64,000 nucleotides of DNA from Poecilobothrus nobilitatus (Eukaryota; Arthropoda; Insecta; Diptera; Dolichopodidae). The stretch spans positions 169,382,200 to 169,446,199 of the forward strand of contig OX352774.1 of assembly GCA_947095535.1 (NCBI GenBank), read 5' to 3'. This document shows, one piece after another, positions 24,212-37,400 of the stretch (within the stretch, counting starts at the first letter, position 1; every line of letters begins with the position of its first letter). Both the position numbers and the translations under genes were made by a program. Under the pieces are notes generated by a model that was not told the DNA's origin, did not search any database, and saw only the letters and a list, made by a program, of their open reading frames with translations.

Positions 24212-24220
24212 ACCTATTAT
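24212..24220 (+). repeat. Right 9-bp target-site duplication
   Basis: ACCTATTAT is an exact copy of 22429-22437 and lies immediately outside the right CACCCCACC terminus. Confidence 0.85.
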
Positions 24221-26194
24221 ATATTTTTTTAATTTATTCGTTTAAGAAATCACCATTTTATCTTTAAATTAACATAATTCACTTGAATTTTAAACTAAAT
24301 GTTTTCATTAGAATAACGACATTTTGTGTTTTTTTTTTTATTGCAAAATTTTTATTTTACATTTTAAAAAGTCATGAAAATTCCACAACTAGAAAAAAAC
24401 TTACTCCTCTTTTAATATTTAATTATAGACCCATTAATTATAAGTTTTTAAATGTACATAGGATACATATATGTGTTTAATTTATTTATATATGGATTTT
24501 ATAAAAGTATGCCTTTTGCATTAATGAAAAGGTTATCCATTAGTCAACTATTTGTACCTATGATCATAATATGTCTCGCTTATATTAATAAAGAGAAAAG
24601 GCGCTAGCAAGGTTTTCATTTTTTCAAAAAAATAAAATTTTTTTATTAAAAGAAAAAAAAAGGTAGAACATGCAATGGTGCAAAAATAAAAAAACATGAA
24701 ACTTACCGGAAAAGATTTAATAGACTGTCAGATAATTTGATTAATATTTACTGCCACGCATCCATATATAAACAAAAAAAAAAATTTCCTCCTTATTTAA
24801 TTCTCAATATTTATATAGATTTATTTAACGTTATTTAATATTTATTAGCGTTATATATTTATAATAAAATTGTAAATTTTAGATAAATAACAGTACAAAA
24901 CTGGTAACAAAAATTATGAATGATTTCACAGAACAGGTAAATGACTTCAAGATTGACTTTTTTTTCTTCTTTTTGTTTAAATAATTATAATCTATATATT
25001 AGATTTTAAAACTTTCAACTACACATTTTTTTTTTTTATATAAAAAATAATATATTTTCGTTCCATTTTTATTAATTTAATAAATTCAATCATATATTCA
25101 ATTCCATATATTTATTTAATTAATATTATTTATATAAATTGAATTTAATGATTTTTTTAACAAATCAAGCCTTTTTTATATGCCAAAACATCCTTAAATA
25201 GATCTTTTACTATATAAATCAGAAAATTTTTCTGTTTGTTTGTATGTTTATTCGCTTATAACATAAGAACCACTCACACAAGAGAAACAAAATTTTACGG
25301 AACGGCTTTCTGCTGCTGCAAAATATTTTAGGTTATGTTGCATTCTGTTCTGTTAATCCGATGTGGTATGCGATTGACTGCTTTATTTCATTTATCCAGG
25401 ACGATTTTATGTACTTTGAGAAAATTCGTGAAAATTTCGTTTTTAATGTTCTGATTTATCGGTTGTACCTAGTAGGTTTAAAATTAGTTTTTTGGCGAAG
25501 AGATTCACTGAATTAATTTGAATGGAAATACAAATTTGTTTTATTGATTTAATTTTTTATTGTGGTTTTATAGTTTTAAACAAGCCCGTTACAAATTTTT
25601 ATTAAGTTATGTTAATTCGTTGCGCGGCAAGAGCCATATTTTTAAATTTCTCGTTCTTTTGCTTAAACCATTCGACTAATTAAGCTAAAACTATAATGTA
25701 AGAGCAAGTTACATCTTGATACCTTGAAAATGAAATCTAATACAATACTTTAATTATGATTTCTAAACTAATGACGGCATGAGATTGTTAAAAAGGTTTC
25801 GTTATTGAACTTAAATTTTTTAACCGATTAACTTCAATTATTGCTACAGCGTAACTTCTCAGTAGTAGCAAAGATGATATTTTTATTTTATTTATGATCT
25901 GTTCACCCGTTTTAACACAAAATTAGAAATAGTAAAGATATTTTAACACACTAGATACATTTCTATTTTAAGTAATTTTATAATTTAATATGTTTAATCA
26001 GTTAAAGGTCACTCAAGACCATTTTGTATTAACTATCAATGTATTAACGTAATTTATTATTGTAATATAGATATACGCAATGTACAAATGTATATATGAG
26101 AAATTATAAAAATAAATTTTTAAATTGAATTGAATTGAAATATGGAACGAAAGGAAAACGAAATACGAAATTTATTTTATTTTTAGGTTATACC
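24221..26194. other. Non-coding DNA, one patch of higher complexity
   Basis: No gene recognised. 25230-25880 is less biased than its flanks (for example CTCACACAAGAGAAACAAAA and TGCTACAGCGTAACTTCTC) and may be an old repeat copy. I could not assign it to a family in this window. Confidence 0.5.
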
Positions 26195-26360
26195 CCTGCC
26201 ACAAAAATGTGACAAGGAAATCGGGATGCTTTTCTTTCCAGGTGTTGCTATAATTATCATAAGGGGGAATAATTCTTACGATGTTGTGGGATTTGAACAA
26301 ACACTTCCTCGGTGCTTATTGCCTATTTTTTATAAGCTCTTACCCACCAAGGCCCGCACT
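26195..26360 (-). repeat. tRNA-derived SINE, near full-length diverged copy
   Basis: On the minus strand the order is GGCCTTGGTGGGTAAGAGC (A-box-like), ACCGAGGAAGTG, TTCAAATCCCAC (B-box-like), CGTAAGAATTATTCCCCC, and a tail ending TTGTCACATTTTTGTGGC. The layout matches the copies at 34246-34432 and 51585-51781. Internal pol III boxes and a class-II-tRNA-like spacing between them support the tRNA origin. Confidence 0.7.
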
Positions 26361-28278
26361 GTTTTTTCTGATCTATAATTCATTACGAACATTTTGAAGC
26401 TTATTTATTACTGGTACTGGCTACTAAATTTTATAAGGAAAACTAATAGAACTTGCATTACTTTGACAAAAGTTTTCCACAATATTTTATTAATAATATA
26501 TACCTCATTTTTAATATCACTATTTCACTATAATTTCTTTTGACGAGTTTTGATTTTAATTCTATTGCTTAAATGCTTACATAACCTTCATAACATGTTA
26601 AATTTTCATACTCTTATTATTCTAAGAACTCATTTTGTATTATAGAAGAATATTTCAACTTTGTATTTTTGGCTGATGTGTGCCTATCCCTAGTATATTA
26701 ATAATAAATAATAAATTTGTAGTCAATTAAAAACCAATTTTAATTTTTGTCACGATTAGTGACAAATTTTAAAAGTCTTATACACTTATAATGTTACTTA
26801 ATATTTTATAAAAAAAATTTATAATTTCATCTGAATCATTTTAATTTTTTTCTAGTTCTCATTATGATTAAATTATAGTCGCACACCTTTTTTTTTGTTT
26901 TATATTTTATTATATTTTATATTGAAGTTCTAAAAAGAGAATTCATGTAATCTTACATTTAGTTGCAGAAATACAAGAAATTACTAAAATGTTGACAATT
27001 CTTTTTATTTTTAGTTATTTCGTTTTTTTTCTTTTTGGGTTTTATTAAACATTATTTATCTTAAAACTCTTAACAGCCTCAATTTATTTAGAAAAGACAT
27101 GATGTTCTTAATTTTTTGTTTGATTCTTTTTTTATCAATTTTTTTATTGTTTATTGTATTGGAAATACCTCAAACGAAAGGGAAATAACCCTAAATAATC
27201 ATGATGATGATGACAATGACATTAATGATGATGATGATTTCATTTAAAATTTTATCACGTTTTAGCACCTGGATTATTTGTTGTATAAAACATTTTCATT
27301 TCGTGCTTTGCAAATTATCCTAAAAGTAACAAATAAAAAAACAAAAAGATATGATAAAGTTAGAAAAACAAACAAAGAATATTGTTAAAAAAGTGCTTAT
27401 AGTATCAAAAAAAATTTAACTTTTATTGGACCTTTTTAAAAAAAAAAATTTTCAAAGGTGTAAATGCTTAAATTCGAAATCAAAAGAAAAAATATTTCTG
27501 CATTTCAAACTAGACTAACATCCATAATGTAAAACATCACTATACAAACGAATTCGCACATCAGTTAAATAAAATTTTCATAATATATAGTCAACTGTTT
27601 GGTTGTTATCTGTTAATTATTACCTTAATAAAATTTAAATAATTAATAATTTTAAGTTAATTGTTATTAAAATAGCTTAATTTTATTAAAATAAGCAGAC
27701 CTCTTGTTTTTTTTTTTTGTTTAAAAACAAGTCCAAGTTTAAAATTTAAATTATTCAAAACCAACAACATAAAAAATAATCATAAACCAAAATACCGGAA
27801 GTTATCTTAAAAGAAAAATAGTTTTTAATAAAAGTTAACAACCCAGCATCATAGAAAAACAGGATGTGGTAATTAAACTATAAAGGATGAAATTTTTAAT
27901 TTTGTTTTTGTTTTCGGAGAAATTAAATATTGAAAAAAGAAAAATTAATATTTTAGAAAGAGCTACTAGCTAAATAACCAGCAAAAAAACAAAAAATAAA
28001 ACATAATATACTTTAATTTTAAAAGCTGTAGAATAACTTTTTAGTTAGTCAATCATTATGAAATTTATCAAAACAAGAAATTTTGTTCACGAAACCGAAA
28101 ACCCACAGCAATCACCCACAGAATGTATACAATAAAAGCTTAAAAATATGTTACGTTAATCCAATAGCCGTAATAAAACTTCGATAACAAAACAAAAACT
28201 TTCTGAAGCAAAATGAATACGTATCACCAAAAAAATGCCACCATTTATCTAGCTGTTAAAAGTTTATTTATAAAAATG
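26361..28278. other. AT-rich non-coding DNA with a short GAT repeat
   Basis: No gene seen. A short ATG/GAT microsatellite lies at about 27200-27240. The rest is low complexity. Confidence 0.6.
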
Positions 28279-28572
28279 ATGACATATTGTTTACTTTGTC
28301 TCACGCGTTGCGTCGCTTTTTAAATAAAATGATGACCAATTAAATTGTCAATGACAACCAACAACCAATATAAAATAAGAAAAACAAAAGCAAAATGAAT
28401 TGTCAACGAAACTAAAAGTAGAAACTTGCTCTACTCTAGCTTTGTTTCGTTCCGACTCTTTTCGACGCGTGACGTCTTTGGTAAAAACGTATTATAAACG
28501 TATTACAAACAGTAACCCGTTTTCCATTTAAAACACGCGACGCATCACGAGGTGGTGCAAGCAATATGTCAT
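28279..28572. mobile_element. MITE-like element with about 48-bp terminal inverted repeats
   Basis: The left end ATGACATATTGTTTAC, followed by CTCACGCGTTGCGTCGC and TTTTTAAAT (28279-28325), is matched by the reverse complement of the right end (about 28524-28572: ATTTAAAACACGCGACGCATC then GCAATATGTCATT). It is far more GC-rich than its surroundings (ACGCGT, CGACGCGTGACG). At just under 300 bp with no ORF it has the size and form of a MITE. I could not identify a convincing target-site duplication, so the superfamily is not assigned. Confidence 0.7.
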
Positions 28573-29529
28573 TACTTTATGTTATATTAATCTTTATTAA
28601 GTTAAGCTGAAAAATACAGAATTATATTTTATGGCATTTCATCTTCCGAATTCTTTTGACTAAATTTAAAAAAAAAAAAAGAAAAAGAGGTTTGCATTGT
28701 TTGGCCCAAGTTAAATTAATTCTATGTTCCTAATTACTTTAATTTTTATTTTCATATTAAACAGAAATATAACTGAGTTGATAGACATAATATAGAAATA
28801 TTAAATATCAAAATAATATAATATCTCATTTAAATGTTAGGAAAAACTGTGGACACAAATACATATACATACAATATAAAATTTACATTAAATTTAATGG
28901 CATCCATGTGGTTTTTCTGGAATCTAAATAAAAAATAATAATAGAAAATTTAGCAAATGTTTATACCGAAAAATGAGAATTTTGTTTTTTATATTAAGTG
29001 TTTTAATATAATGTAATTATACAACTATAATAATAATATAAAAGTATAGGTATGCATGTATATATATGAGTTTAAGAACATTTTTGGTTAATAGTTTCAG
29101 TTAATTTAAAATTTTTCAGTTATTTTAAGTTTTTGTTATATTTTTGTTTTGCATTTCATTAATTTTATATTAATAGAAAATAAAAAAAAAAAACATTTTA
29201 TTGGTTAAGATTTTATTTTACAAATTCATACTTTATAATCATTTGTTTGTCTTGTATCCAAAATCAACACAATTAATCCAAAGTAACTTAAAATTCTGTT
29301 TTGAAATATAAATACATTCACAATGAAATATTAAAGAGGCACATTTCAATTTTATACAATAAAATAAAATAGAATTGTAAAGTTTTAGTTTTAATTTTTT
29401 TGTTCTGTAATTCCAAACATAAACTTATCATTTTTAAAATATTTATTTCAAAATTTTTAAAATTATTTTGTTGAACAAATAAATAGGTACAAACATAGAT
29501 ATATTACATATTTTCAACATCATGTTATA
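28573..29529. other. AT-rich non-coding DNA
   Basis: No gene or repeat family recognised. Confidence 0.6.
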
Positions 29530-30985
29530 TTAAAACGAGGAAGAGTGTGTCAACTCAACTCAACTGTGTCAACTCTAGGATACTTTTATGAACATAATAT
29601 ATATGTACATAAAACTTGATCATCTCAAATTTCAGATGTTTTAGTTAATTAAGTTCCGAGATATATTTGTGTCTATTTTGAAGTTGTATGACTACTACTA
29701 AAATCTGCTGTCACGAACCAACCACATTTTATAGAAAATATTGCCATAAAACTTGATCGTCTTTTACAAAATTTCAGATGTTATGTCTAGCTTAAATTCC
29801 AATATAAACAAGGTACATGAGCCTGCTGCTCTGGCATAACCACATGTTACAGAAAATATTGCCATAAACTTGATCATCTGCCATAAACTTGCCATAAACA
29901 AGATTTCAAATGCTCAGCTTACAATTAAGCTCTAGACCAACCAAATTTTACAGAAGTTGTTGGCATGCAATTTGACATATTTCCACAAAATTTCAATAGC
30001 CACTGAGTTATTTTCATTATAAACAAGGTATAATGTAAACCAACGGTTTTTAAAAGCGCACATTTCCAAAACTCAATACAAAGTGTTTAGAATTGTGACT
30101 TGCACAAAAATTTGAAAATTTCATGTAATAAGACAAAATGTGAGAATAGGATATTTTTGAAATTTTAAGGGGCCGTAAGTCCGGAATCCTATATAACTAA
30201 GAAAAGCCGTTAACACACGTAAAAATATATTATTGAACCTTTAATTTTCATGTCTTGCCGAAGAAAAAGTTTTACAGGTGCCTAAGTTACAGGTGTCTAA
30301 AAATAGCAAATTTTCAATTTTTGAGCCCTAATAGCTCATAAACAGGAAGTGGTCCAAAAAAATTTTCTGAACAAACTTATATTAATTCTAAAAGTTCTTT
30401 CTTGCCTCAAAATTTCAAGCCTCTATCTAAAAGCGTGCCGGAGTTATGAAAGTAGAAAAATCATGCAAAATTTGGTTTTCACATAACGGTAAATTTAAAT
30501 ACTAAATTTAAAAAAATTGTATAACTTTGATATTAATTTACAAAGCTAAAAAAAATACCTGTCGAATGACGTTTTCATATTGAAAAATTCTTAAGCAGAA
30601 CATATGATATATGCATTTAAAAATAGGGCTTTTTCAAAGTTTGAGGGGCTGTAGCTCTGTAATGGATGGGGCTACATGAAAAAGTTGTTCAACAAAATTA
30701 TTTTTTTTATGAGACCTACCCATGGTTAAAACTTTTTTTCTCTATCTTTAACGGTGTAGAAGTTTTGTAAACAGACGGACGGACGGGCAGAGTGAAACTA
30801 ATAAGCACATTTTTTCAAAATTTTTTTGGAAATGTGCTAAAAAGAAATTATATGTAAGGCAGCGGATCGAACACTCCTTAATTTTTAGAGTTACCGTGCG
30901 AATGGATGGACTAACAGACATAGGTGATTTAGTCGACTAATTTTTCGATTCTGATCCGATCCATACACATGAGTTTATTTCTAGT
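29530..30985 (-). repeat. Composite dispersed repeat, reverse orientation, with a second element inserted
   Basis: The left edge AAAACGAGGAAGAGTGTGTC is the reverse complement of the CTCTTCCTCGTTTT terminus seen at 20880-20891 and 60165-60178. The right edge contains ATTCTGATCCGATCCATAC and AGTCGACT, the reverse of the family's 5' GGATCGGATCAGAA box. Near the left edge are degenerate reiterations of CATAAAACTTGATCATCT (29608-29900). The AGCACATTTTC-ended element at 30055-30838 interrupts it. Confidence 0.6.
30055..30838 (-). mobile_element. AGCACATTTTC-ended element, nested copy
   Basis: This is a reverse-oriented relative of the 43741-44534 element. The left terminus is GCGCACATTTCCAAAAC and the right terminus TGGAAATGTGCT. 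The interior has ACGGACGGACGGGCAGAGTG, GAAACTAATAAGCACATTTT and GCTGTAGCTCTGTAATGG. It is non-coding and similar in length (about 780 bp) to the 794-bp plus-strand copy. It interrupts the surrounding composite repeat. Confidence 0.6.
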
Positions 30986-33900
30986 CGACTCATTTAAGGT
31001 GCTGGCACAAACGTAGTGGCAAATTTATTATATCATTGAACATATGTTCATACTAGTATAAATATTTACTTAAAGTTGTAAGTTATGTGACAAAAACTAA
31101 AATTTTTTGTAGAACAACATATTACTTGACCTACTCTTATGATAAATGTACATGAATCTTTTCATGTAGCTAATATTTAATCAATGTATATACATATATT
31201 ATTTATATTTATAGAAATATTGATACGCGTATACTTTATTACAAGTGTACTAATACAACAATAATATGTACTACAATTCTCAAGAGAAGGTTTCTATTTC
31301 TGGTATGTTTTTCATTAAATGAATATCATTTCAAAACTTAAAAGACATATTATGTAACACAAAGTAGAAAAAAAAAACACATATAATACATATATGACAA
31401 CATACCTAAATATAATCGGAAAGAACATTTATACACACATATATTTACACATGTTATACGTGTATATACGCAATACAATTTTACTACAAATTTAAATATG
31501 AATGCATAGAAAAATAAAAATTAAAAGAAGCACAAAACATAAAATCTACAGTTCAATATGTTCTCATTTATCAAACTTTTGTCTATTTTTAAGCTTGACA
31601 GCTAAATTGATTGTATTAGTTGTTCTACATATACATATATGTATATATATTTGTATATTTATACATAAATATACAAAAAAAGTATAAAATCTATCATTTT
31701 TATTCCTTTAATAATTTCAGATTTAACTTATTCAAACCAAAGATTCACTTCACTCCTCTTCTTAATCCTTAACTCTGTTTTCATCTTTCTTTAGAAAAGT
31801 AGCTGTACATAAATACCCTCTATACTTCACTCTTTCCATTAAAACGAAATATTCGACATTATTATTAGAACTTAGTTAGAGAATAAACAACAACAATAAA
31901 AAATTTTTTTCTTCTTCTCTTCCTTTCATTCTTTACACTTTACAGTATGTATACAAAATAAAATAAAAAAATTTCATAGATACATGATTGCGCGGTGGTG
32001 TATTTCGTTAAAATACCAAAAATAAATATAACGGTAGAAAGTATTCCAGGAAAAAATAATATTTATGTTAAGAAATGGTAAATACATACATATACATATA
32101 ATGAAAGAAAAAAGTAAACAACAACAACAAAAATATAACAATAATAAATAGCTAACAGAATATTTTGAAAACTTGCAAATAAACATGACTTAGCAGTTGT
32201 GGTTAAAATAAGAAAATTGAATGATTCAATTTTATGATGGTTTTTATTCTTAATTTTTTAGATGATCAATTTTCCTTGATTTTCCTTGATTTTTTTTTTT
32301 TTTTTTTTTTAATTTTCTTTTGTTAAATATTGGTTTGGAACAAAAATAATTTATATGGTAAGTCTCAATCAATAAAATTCTTATAAAAAAAAGGTGAGTG
32401 AATGAGGTTTTTTTTAAGTATGAAATACTCAAAAGTATTACAAAGTATAATAATTTGATTATAATGTTAAATTTAATAAAATAGAATAGAATATTAGTTA
32501 GAATTACATTCTGTTTTTATTTATTTCTTTTATTTTTTATTTTTTTTATTTTGTAACGCAAAGAAAATTATTTTATTAATACATTATTGATACGTTAAAT
32601 AAATGTATTATACATTTGTATACATATAGATTTTAAATTATTAGATAAATTATTAAATTGTTATTTTAGATATTATGAAAATCAAAATAAAATTATATTA
32701 TATTTCGTTTTTTGAATAAAATTACATTGCAATTCATAGAATTTAAGTGTAATTTTCATGGTATGTATTTATTTCATAGCAAATACGATATTAGTATGCA
32801 CATATTTAAAAAAAAAAAAAACTGAAATAATAATTGATATACACATATTTATTTAATATTAGTATTTAATTTAAATAAAAATCTCGCTTTGCATAATGTT
32901 ATATTTAAAGTTTTGTAACAATATTGTATTACTTTGCTTGCAGGGCTTTTCTTGAAGGCTAAATTAAACAAAAATGACAATGATATGGTCTATAAAATTT
33001 CAAAAACTGTATTAATTAAATTTTTATATCTAAACCATATCAGAACCTAAAAATATATTTTAAATAAATAAAAAACTATAATATCAGTAAATAACAAAAA
33101 CTGACCCAAACAAAATTCAACAGTAAAGTTTAAAAATCTTCTAGATTTTTGTATATAATTTGTCTGTTTAGTGTTTATGTATAACCACATGTATTTATCT
33201 GATCCCAATCAATTTATAGACTAAAATGACAAACAAATAAATTGTTTTCCTAAAATAGTTCTTTGATCTTTACTAATTTAGTTGTCAATAAATTTAAAAA
33301 AACTAAACTTAAAATACGTAATTACTGCCATAAGAACAATACTACAAGTAAATAAAAATTCTTTGATCTTATTTCTTTCTTCTTGGGAAATAAAATCAAT
33401 AAATTTGACTGCTTAATTGAAAGTTTAGAAAATAAATGACGAAAAATTGACATAAGTATATAAACAATATAAAATATTATAATGGAAGAAATGAAATGAA
33501 ATAAAATTGAATTGAAATTAAATTCAATAAAAAAATAAAATTCAGATATGTTTTCCTTTTGATTTTTTCTATTATTTAAATAATAAAAAAATATTTGTAC
33601 GTCATATTTTAATATTGTATATTTTTATTTCAATAACAAATTCGGTGAAATAAAATTGAAATAAAAATTGTTAAATTCATATCAAAAATTAGATTTTAAT
33701 TTTATTTTCAGGTATGGTTCATTTTAAACTATATTAAATATTCTTTACTATCATATCTTTGTATATGGTATCATATAGTCAATGCATATAGCATATAGTC
33801 AAGTGACTATGCTTCAAATACATAGTGATAAAATTCTAAAATATATTACATATTTTCTAGCTAAATCTAAAACTTTAAAGTTTTTTATAATCTAAAGGTG

Positions 33901-34245
33901 AAAACTCAATGAATATGCGTGCTTCACTTTGACAGTTTTATTTTTACAGTTCTATACTTTTTGCGCATTTTCCATTTTTGATACCTTGAAAACGTAATGA
34001 ACGATTTTGACAGCAATTTAAAATTTTAAACAAGAAGAAATTGTTTTTATTAAAACAGATCTTTTTAAAAAAACAGTGGTCACAATAATCTTATAGCAAA
34101 AAAATTAAATTAAATGAAACAATCACAAACCATTTGTTTTGTTTTTTTTTTTAATATTTCTCCAATTTTTGTTTTCTTTTTCAAATGTTTTTGATGCAAA
34201 AAAGTTGAAAAAATTGCAAAAATCACAAAAAAATTGAAAGTTAAA
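30986..34245. other. AT-rich non-coding DNA
   Basis: No gene seen. Small ORFs at 31502-31687, 31974-32186 and 32250-32432 are translations of TATATG, CAACAA and poly-T tracts and are not called. Confidence 0.65.
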
Positions 34246-34432
34246 TTTTTTTTTTTTTAATGCATTTCTCTGCCACATAAATGTGTACAGGAAATTACAC
34301 AGTCTATTCTCTTCAGGCGTGACTGTAAATGTCGTAAGGGGGAATAACTCTTACGACGTGTATTGGATGCGAACCCACACTCCCTCGGTGTTTACAGCGT
34401 ATTTTATACGTTCTTAGCCACTAGAGCACCGA
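34246..34432 (-). repeat. tRNA-derived SINE, best-preserved copy
   Basis: On the minus strand it reads GGTGCTCTAGTGGCTAAGAA (A-box region), CACCGAGGGAGTGTGG, then GGGTTCGCATCC (B-box; the consensus is GGTTCGANNCC). The SINE-specific part CGTCGTAAGAGTTATTCCCC and CTTACGACATTTACAG follows, ending GTGGCAGAGAAATGCA and a poly-A tail (plus-strand T-run, 34247-34258). Spacing between the boxes suggests a class II (long variable arm) tRNA ancestor. An ORF across it (34363-34566) is incidental. Confidence 0.8.
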
Positions 34433-37400
34433 AGTCCCTGAAAGTAAACTTTGTGCATTTCATACTTTTTACGCTTTTCTATTTAATGAACTTCAATATA
34501 AAACTTAACATTCAACTCAAATGTCAAAAGTGTATAACTTGTCAAAGCGTAGAAAACGTACATTGAGTATTCACATTAAAGGTTGATAGTTTTTCACGAT
34601 AATAATTCTATTCTTGTAAAGTATTTTTGATACAAATTTTCTTTTCAGACTAATCGAAACCAAGTAAAAAAAAAATAATAGAATTAACCAAAAGTCAACG
34701 TAATTTAACAAAACAATTGACAAGGTAAGTTCTAAAATAAAGTTTTATTTTTTGTTGCTGTTTTTATTATTATTATTTTGTTTTAAATAATCGCGTGATA
34801 AACTATCATTAGACAACAGTCATATTTAACCCAATACTTAAACTTTAAATTTTATATGAATTGAATATAAGTCAAATACTAACCATAATACGAAAAAAAA
34901 AAGTAATCATTTTCCATCATATTACTTGTTCTTTTTTTTTTCACTTAAAAAATTGTAAATTTGTAATGAAGTTTTCAAAAATCTGAAAAAAAAAACTATT
35001 TAAATTTTAATAATTGAAAAAGAATTTTTTTTTTTGGAAAAACAAATACCGAAAATTTTTATTATAGGTACAAAATTTTTAAAGGAAAAAAATAAATATT
35101 TGAAAATTCGTACGTGTACACATACTTATACAAACAATAATGTATACATACATAACAAATAAAATATTAGTTATTGACTAGGAATTGATAGGTTTGGGAT
35201 TCATGTTTATACACCACCACATTTTAAAACAATATCAGATAAGAATCAATATATTACTATATACTGTATAAATAATACAGAAAAAAAAAAAAATCAATTT
35301 AATGTAAAAATAAAACTACTTAAGGTATAAAAAAAAAATGCCTATCTTTAATAAAAAAAAAATATTTAGATAATAACATAGACTTTTGAAGTAAAGTACG
35401 TGCCTGCCTATATATAGTTCATTCCATTTCTAAATTTTCCCTACAACAATCAACCATTATTTCACTTATTTATACCAGTGTTATAGTATTTATACTTGTA
35501 TATTATATAGTTTTTCCATTTCAAAATATACGCGCATATAGCTGCAGACATATTTAATATTAAATGAAATTTTTAAATCCTGCAAAATTATTGTTTTGCA
35601 AATATGAAAAGACAAGGGGACAAAAAGAACTCTTTAAAAAAAATATAAAGTAAGAATAAAATTCATATTCCTATATTATAATATGCAATTTCAAAACTTA
35701 TTTTCAGATCATTTAAAAAACATTTTTGTTAAAAGGAAAAAAAACAAATAATCGTCATAAAATTTTACATTGTAGGACTATACATAGCGATATATATATA
35801 TATATATATATGTGTATGCATATATATATAATATAGTGAATTAAAAAATATTTAAATTTTTAAGGAATAATAAAAAAAAATTTCAATTGGATTTCAATTT
35901 AGAAGTTCAAAAATGAATATTTTTGGTAATCGCCTTTTAAGTTTCCGTCTAACCGTTGAATTTTATGCGTATATATATATATATGTACATAAATATACTG
36001 TGAATTAAATCAATAAACTTCATGTATATATGAGTATATGTATGAAAGTATGTAAGTTAAAAAAAATACGAAGTAATACGTTTCAATATCTCTATTGTCT
36101 AGAAATAATTTGCTTTTTTTTTTTTTTTTCATTGGAAAAATGATTGTGGTGGTAATGGAAATGATAATCTTTTATTCATTTTTTTTTGTTTTTTTTTTTC
36201 TATTGCCTAAGTTCTATAAGCAATTTAATTTTTAGACTTTTGCTTAACTTTTAATTTTTTTATTTGTTTTATATTTTTATTCACCATATTATGAATAATA
36301 TATTTAAAAAAAAAAAAAGAAAATAAAACGAAAAATTAGAAATTCTTTTTAAAAAGAATAAAATTAAAGTTTAATTTGAATTTGAAGTGGTTTATAAAAA
36401 CCGAATTATGATTATTAACTTTTAATAAGGATTTTTTCTTTTTTTTGTTTTTTTTTTTGTAATGAACAAATTGATTTTAAATATTTCTTTTATTTGTTGT
36501 ATAAAAAATTTGAAGAATAAATATTATAGAAATAAGATAAATATTAAAAAAATCTTAGTTATATGTGGGTTTTTCTTTTTTTTTTTTGAATTTTTGAATA
36601 AATAATAAGAAATCAATATTGCTTACAAATTCTTTTTTTTTTTTGTTTAAGTTTTTAAATCGATATCTCTTATAGAGTTCCATCATGACGACAAATTGCA
36701 ATTGACAATATTAAGAAGTTTTTGATTGGTAAAATTTTAAACGATAAAACGATTATATTAATATTTTAATGACATGTTTGAATTGAATATATAGTTTTTT
36801 TTTCTTATAGTCGTACTTTTAAAAAATAATGAACAACTTTTTAAAAATTATTTTCAAATACTTTAATAATAAAACTCAAAATTAAATTTTAAAAAGGTTT
36901 TGAAATATTAAAAATGAAGCAAACATTTTTTTTTTTTTTTGATTTTTCTTTTACGTAAAAGTTCTAAAGAAATAAAAAAAAAAAAAAAAATGAGATAACA
37001 TTACAGATAAAAAACTTTAAAAGGTTAATCTATAAGTACCTATCACTTAGATAATATTTATAAATCCTAAGGATATTTTTTTAAGCAAAAAATAAAAAAA
37101 TTATTTTATTTTTCTACTTTTTGGTATTGGACCATCACTAGAGTATAATTTATATTATCCTATACTTATTATAGTATGTATTTTAAAAACAAAACAAAGG
37201 AAGAAATCTTTAATAGTTCAACAGTTCAAATTAATAAAAAAAAAAAAAAAAATTAACAAAAAATATTCTTTTCTTTACTGATCTAAAATAATAGAACTAG
37301 ATAGAAATTATTATTCTAAGTTTCATCTTTCATTGCTATCAATTTAAAAAAAACAAAAAAAAAAAACAAAGTATTTTTAAAAGATAAAATCAGAAAAAAA

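Noticed and set aside
34363..34566. 67-codon plus-strand ORF
   Set aside because: Its first third is the antisense of a SINE promoter region and the rest is AT-rich flank.
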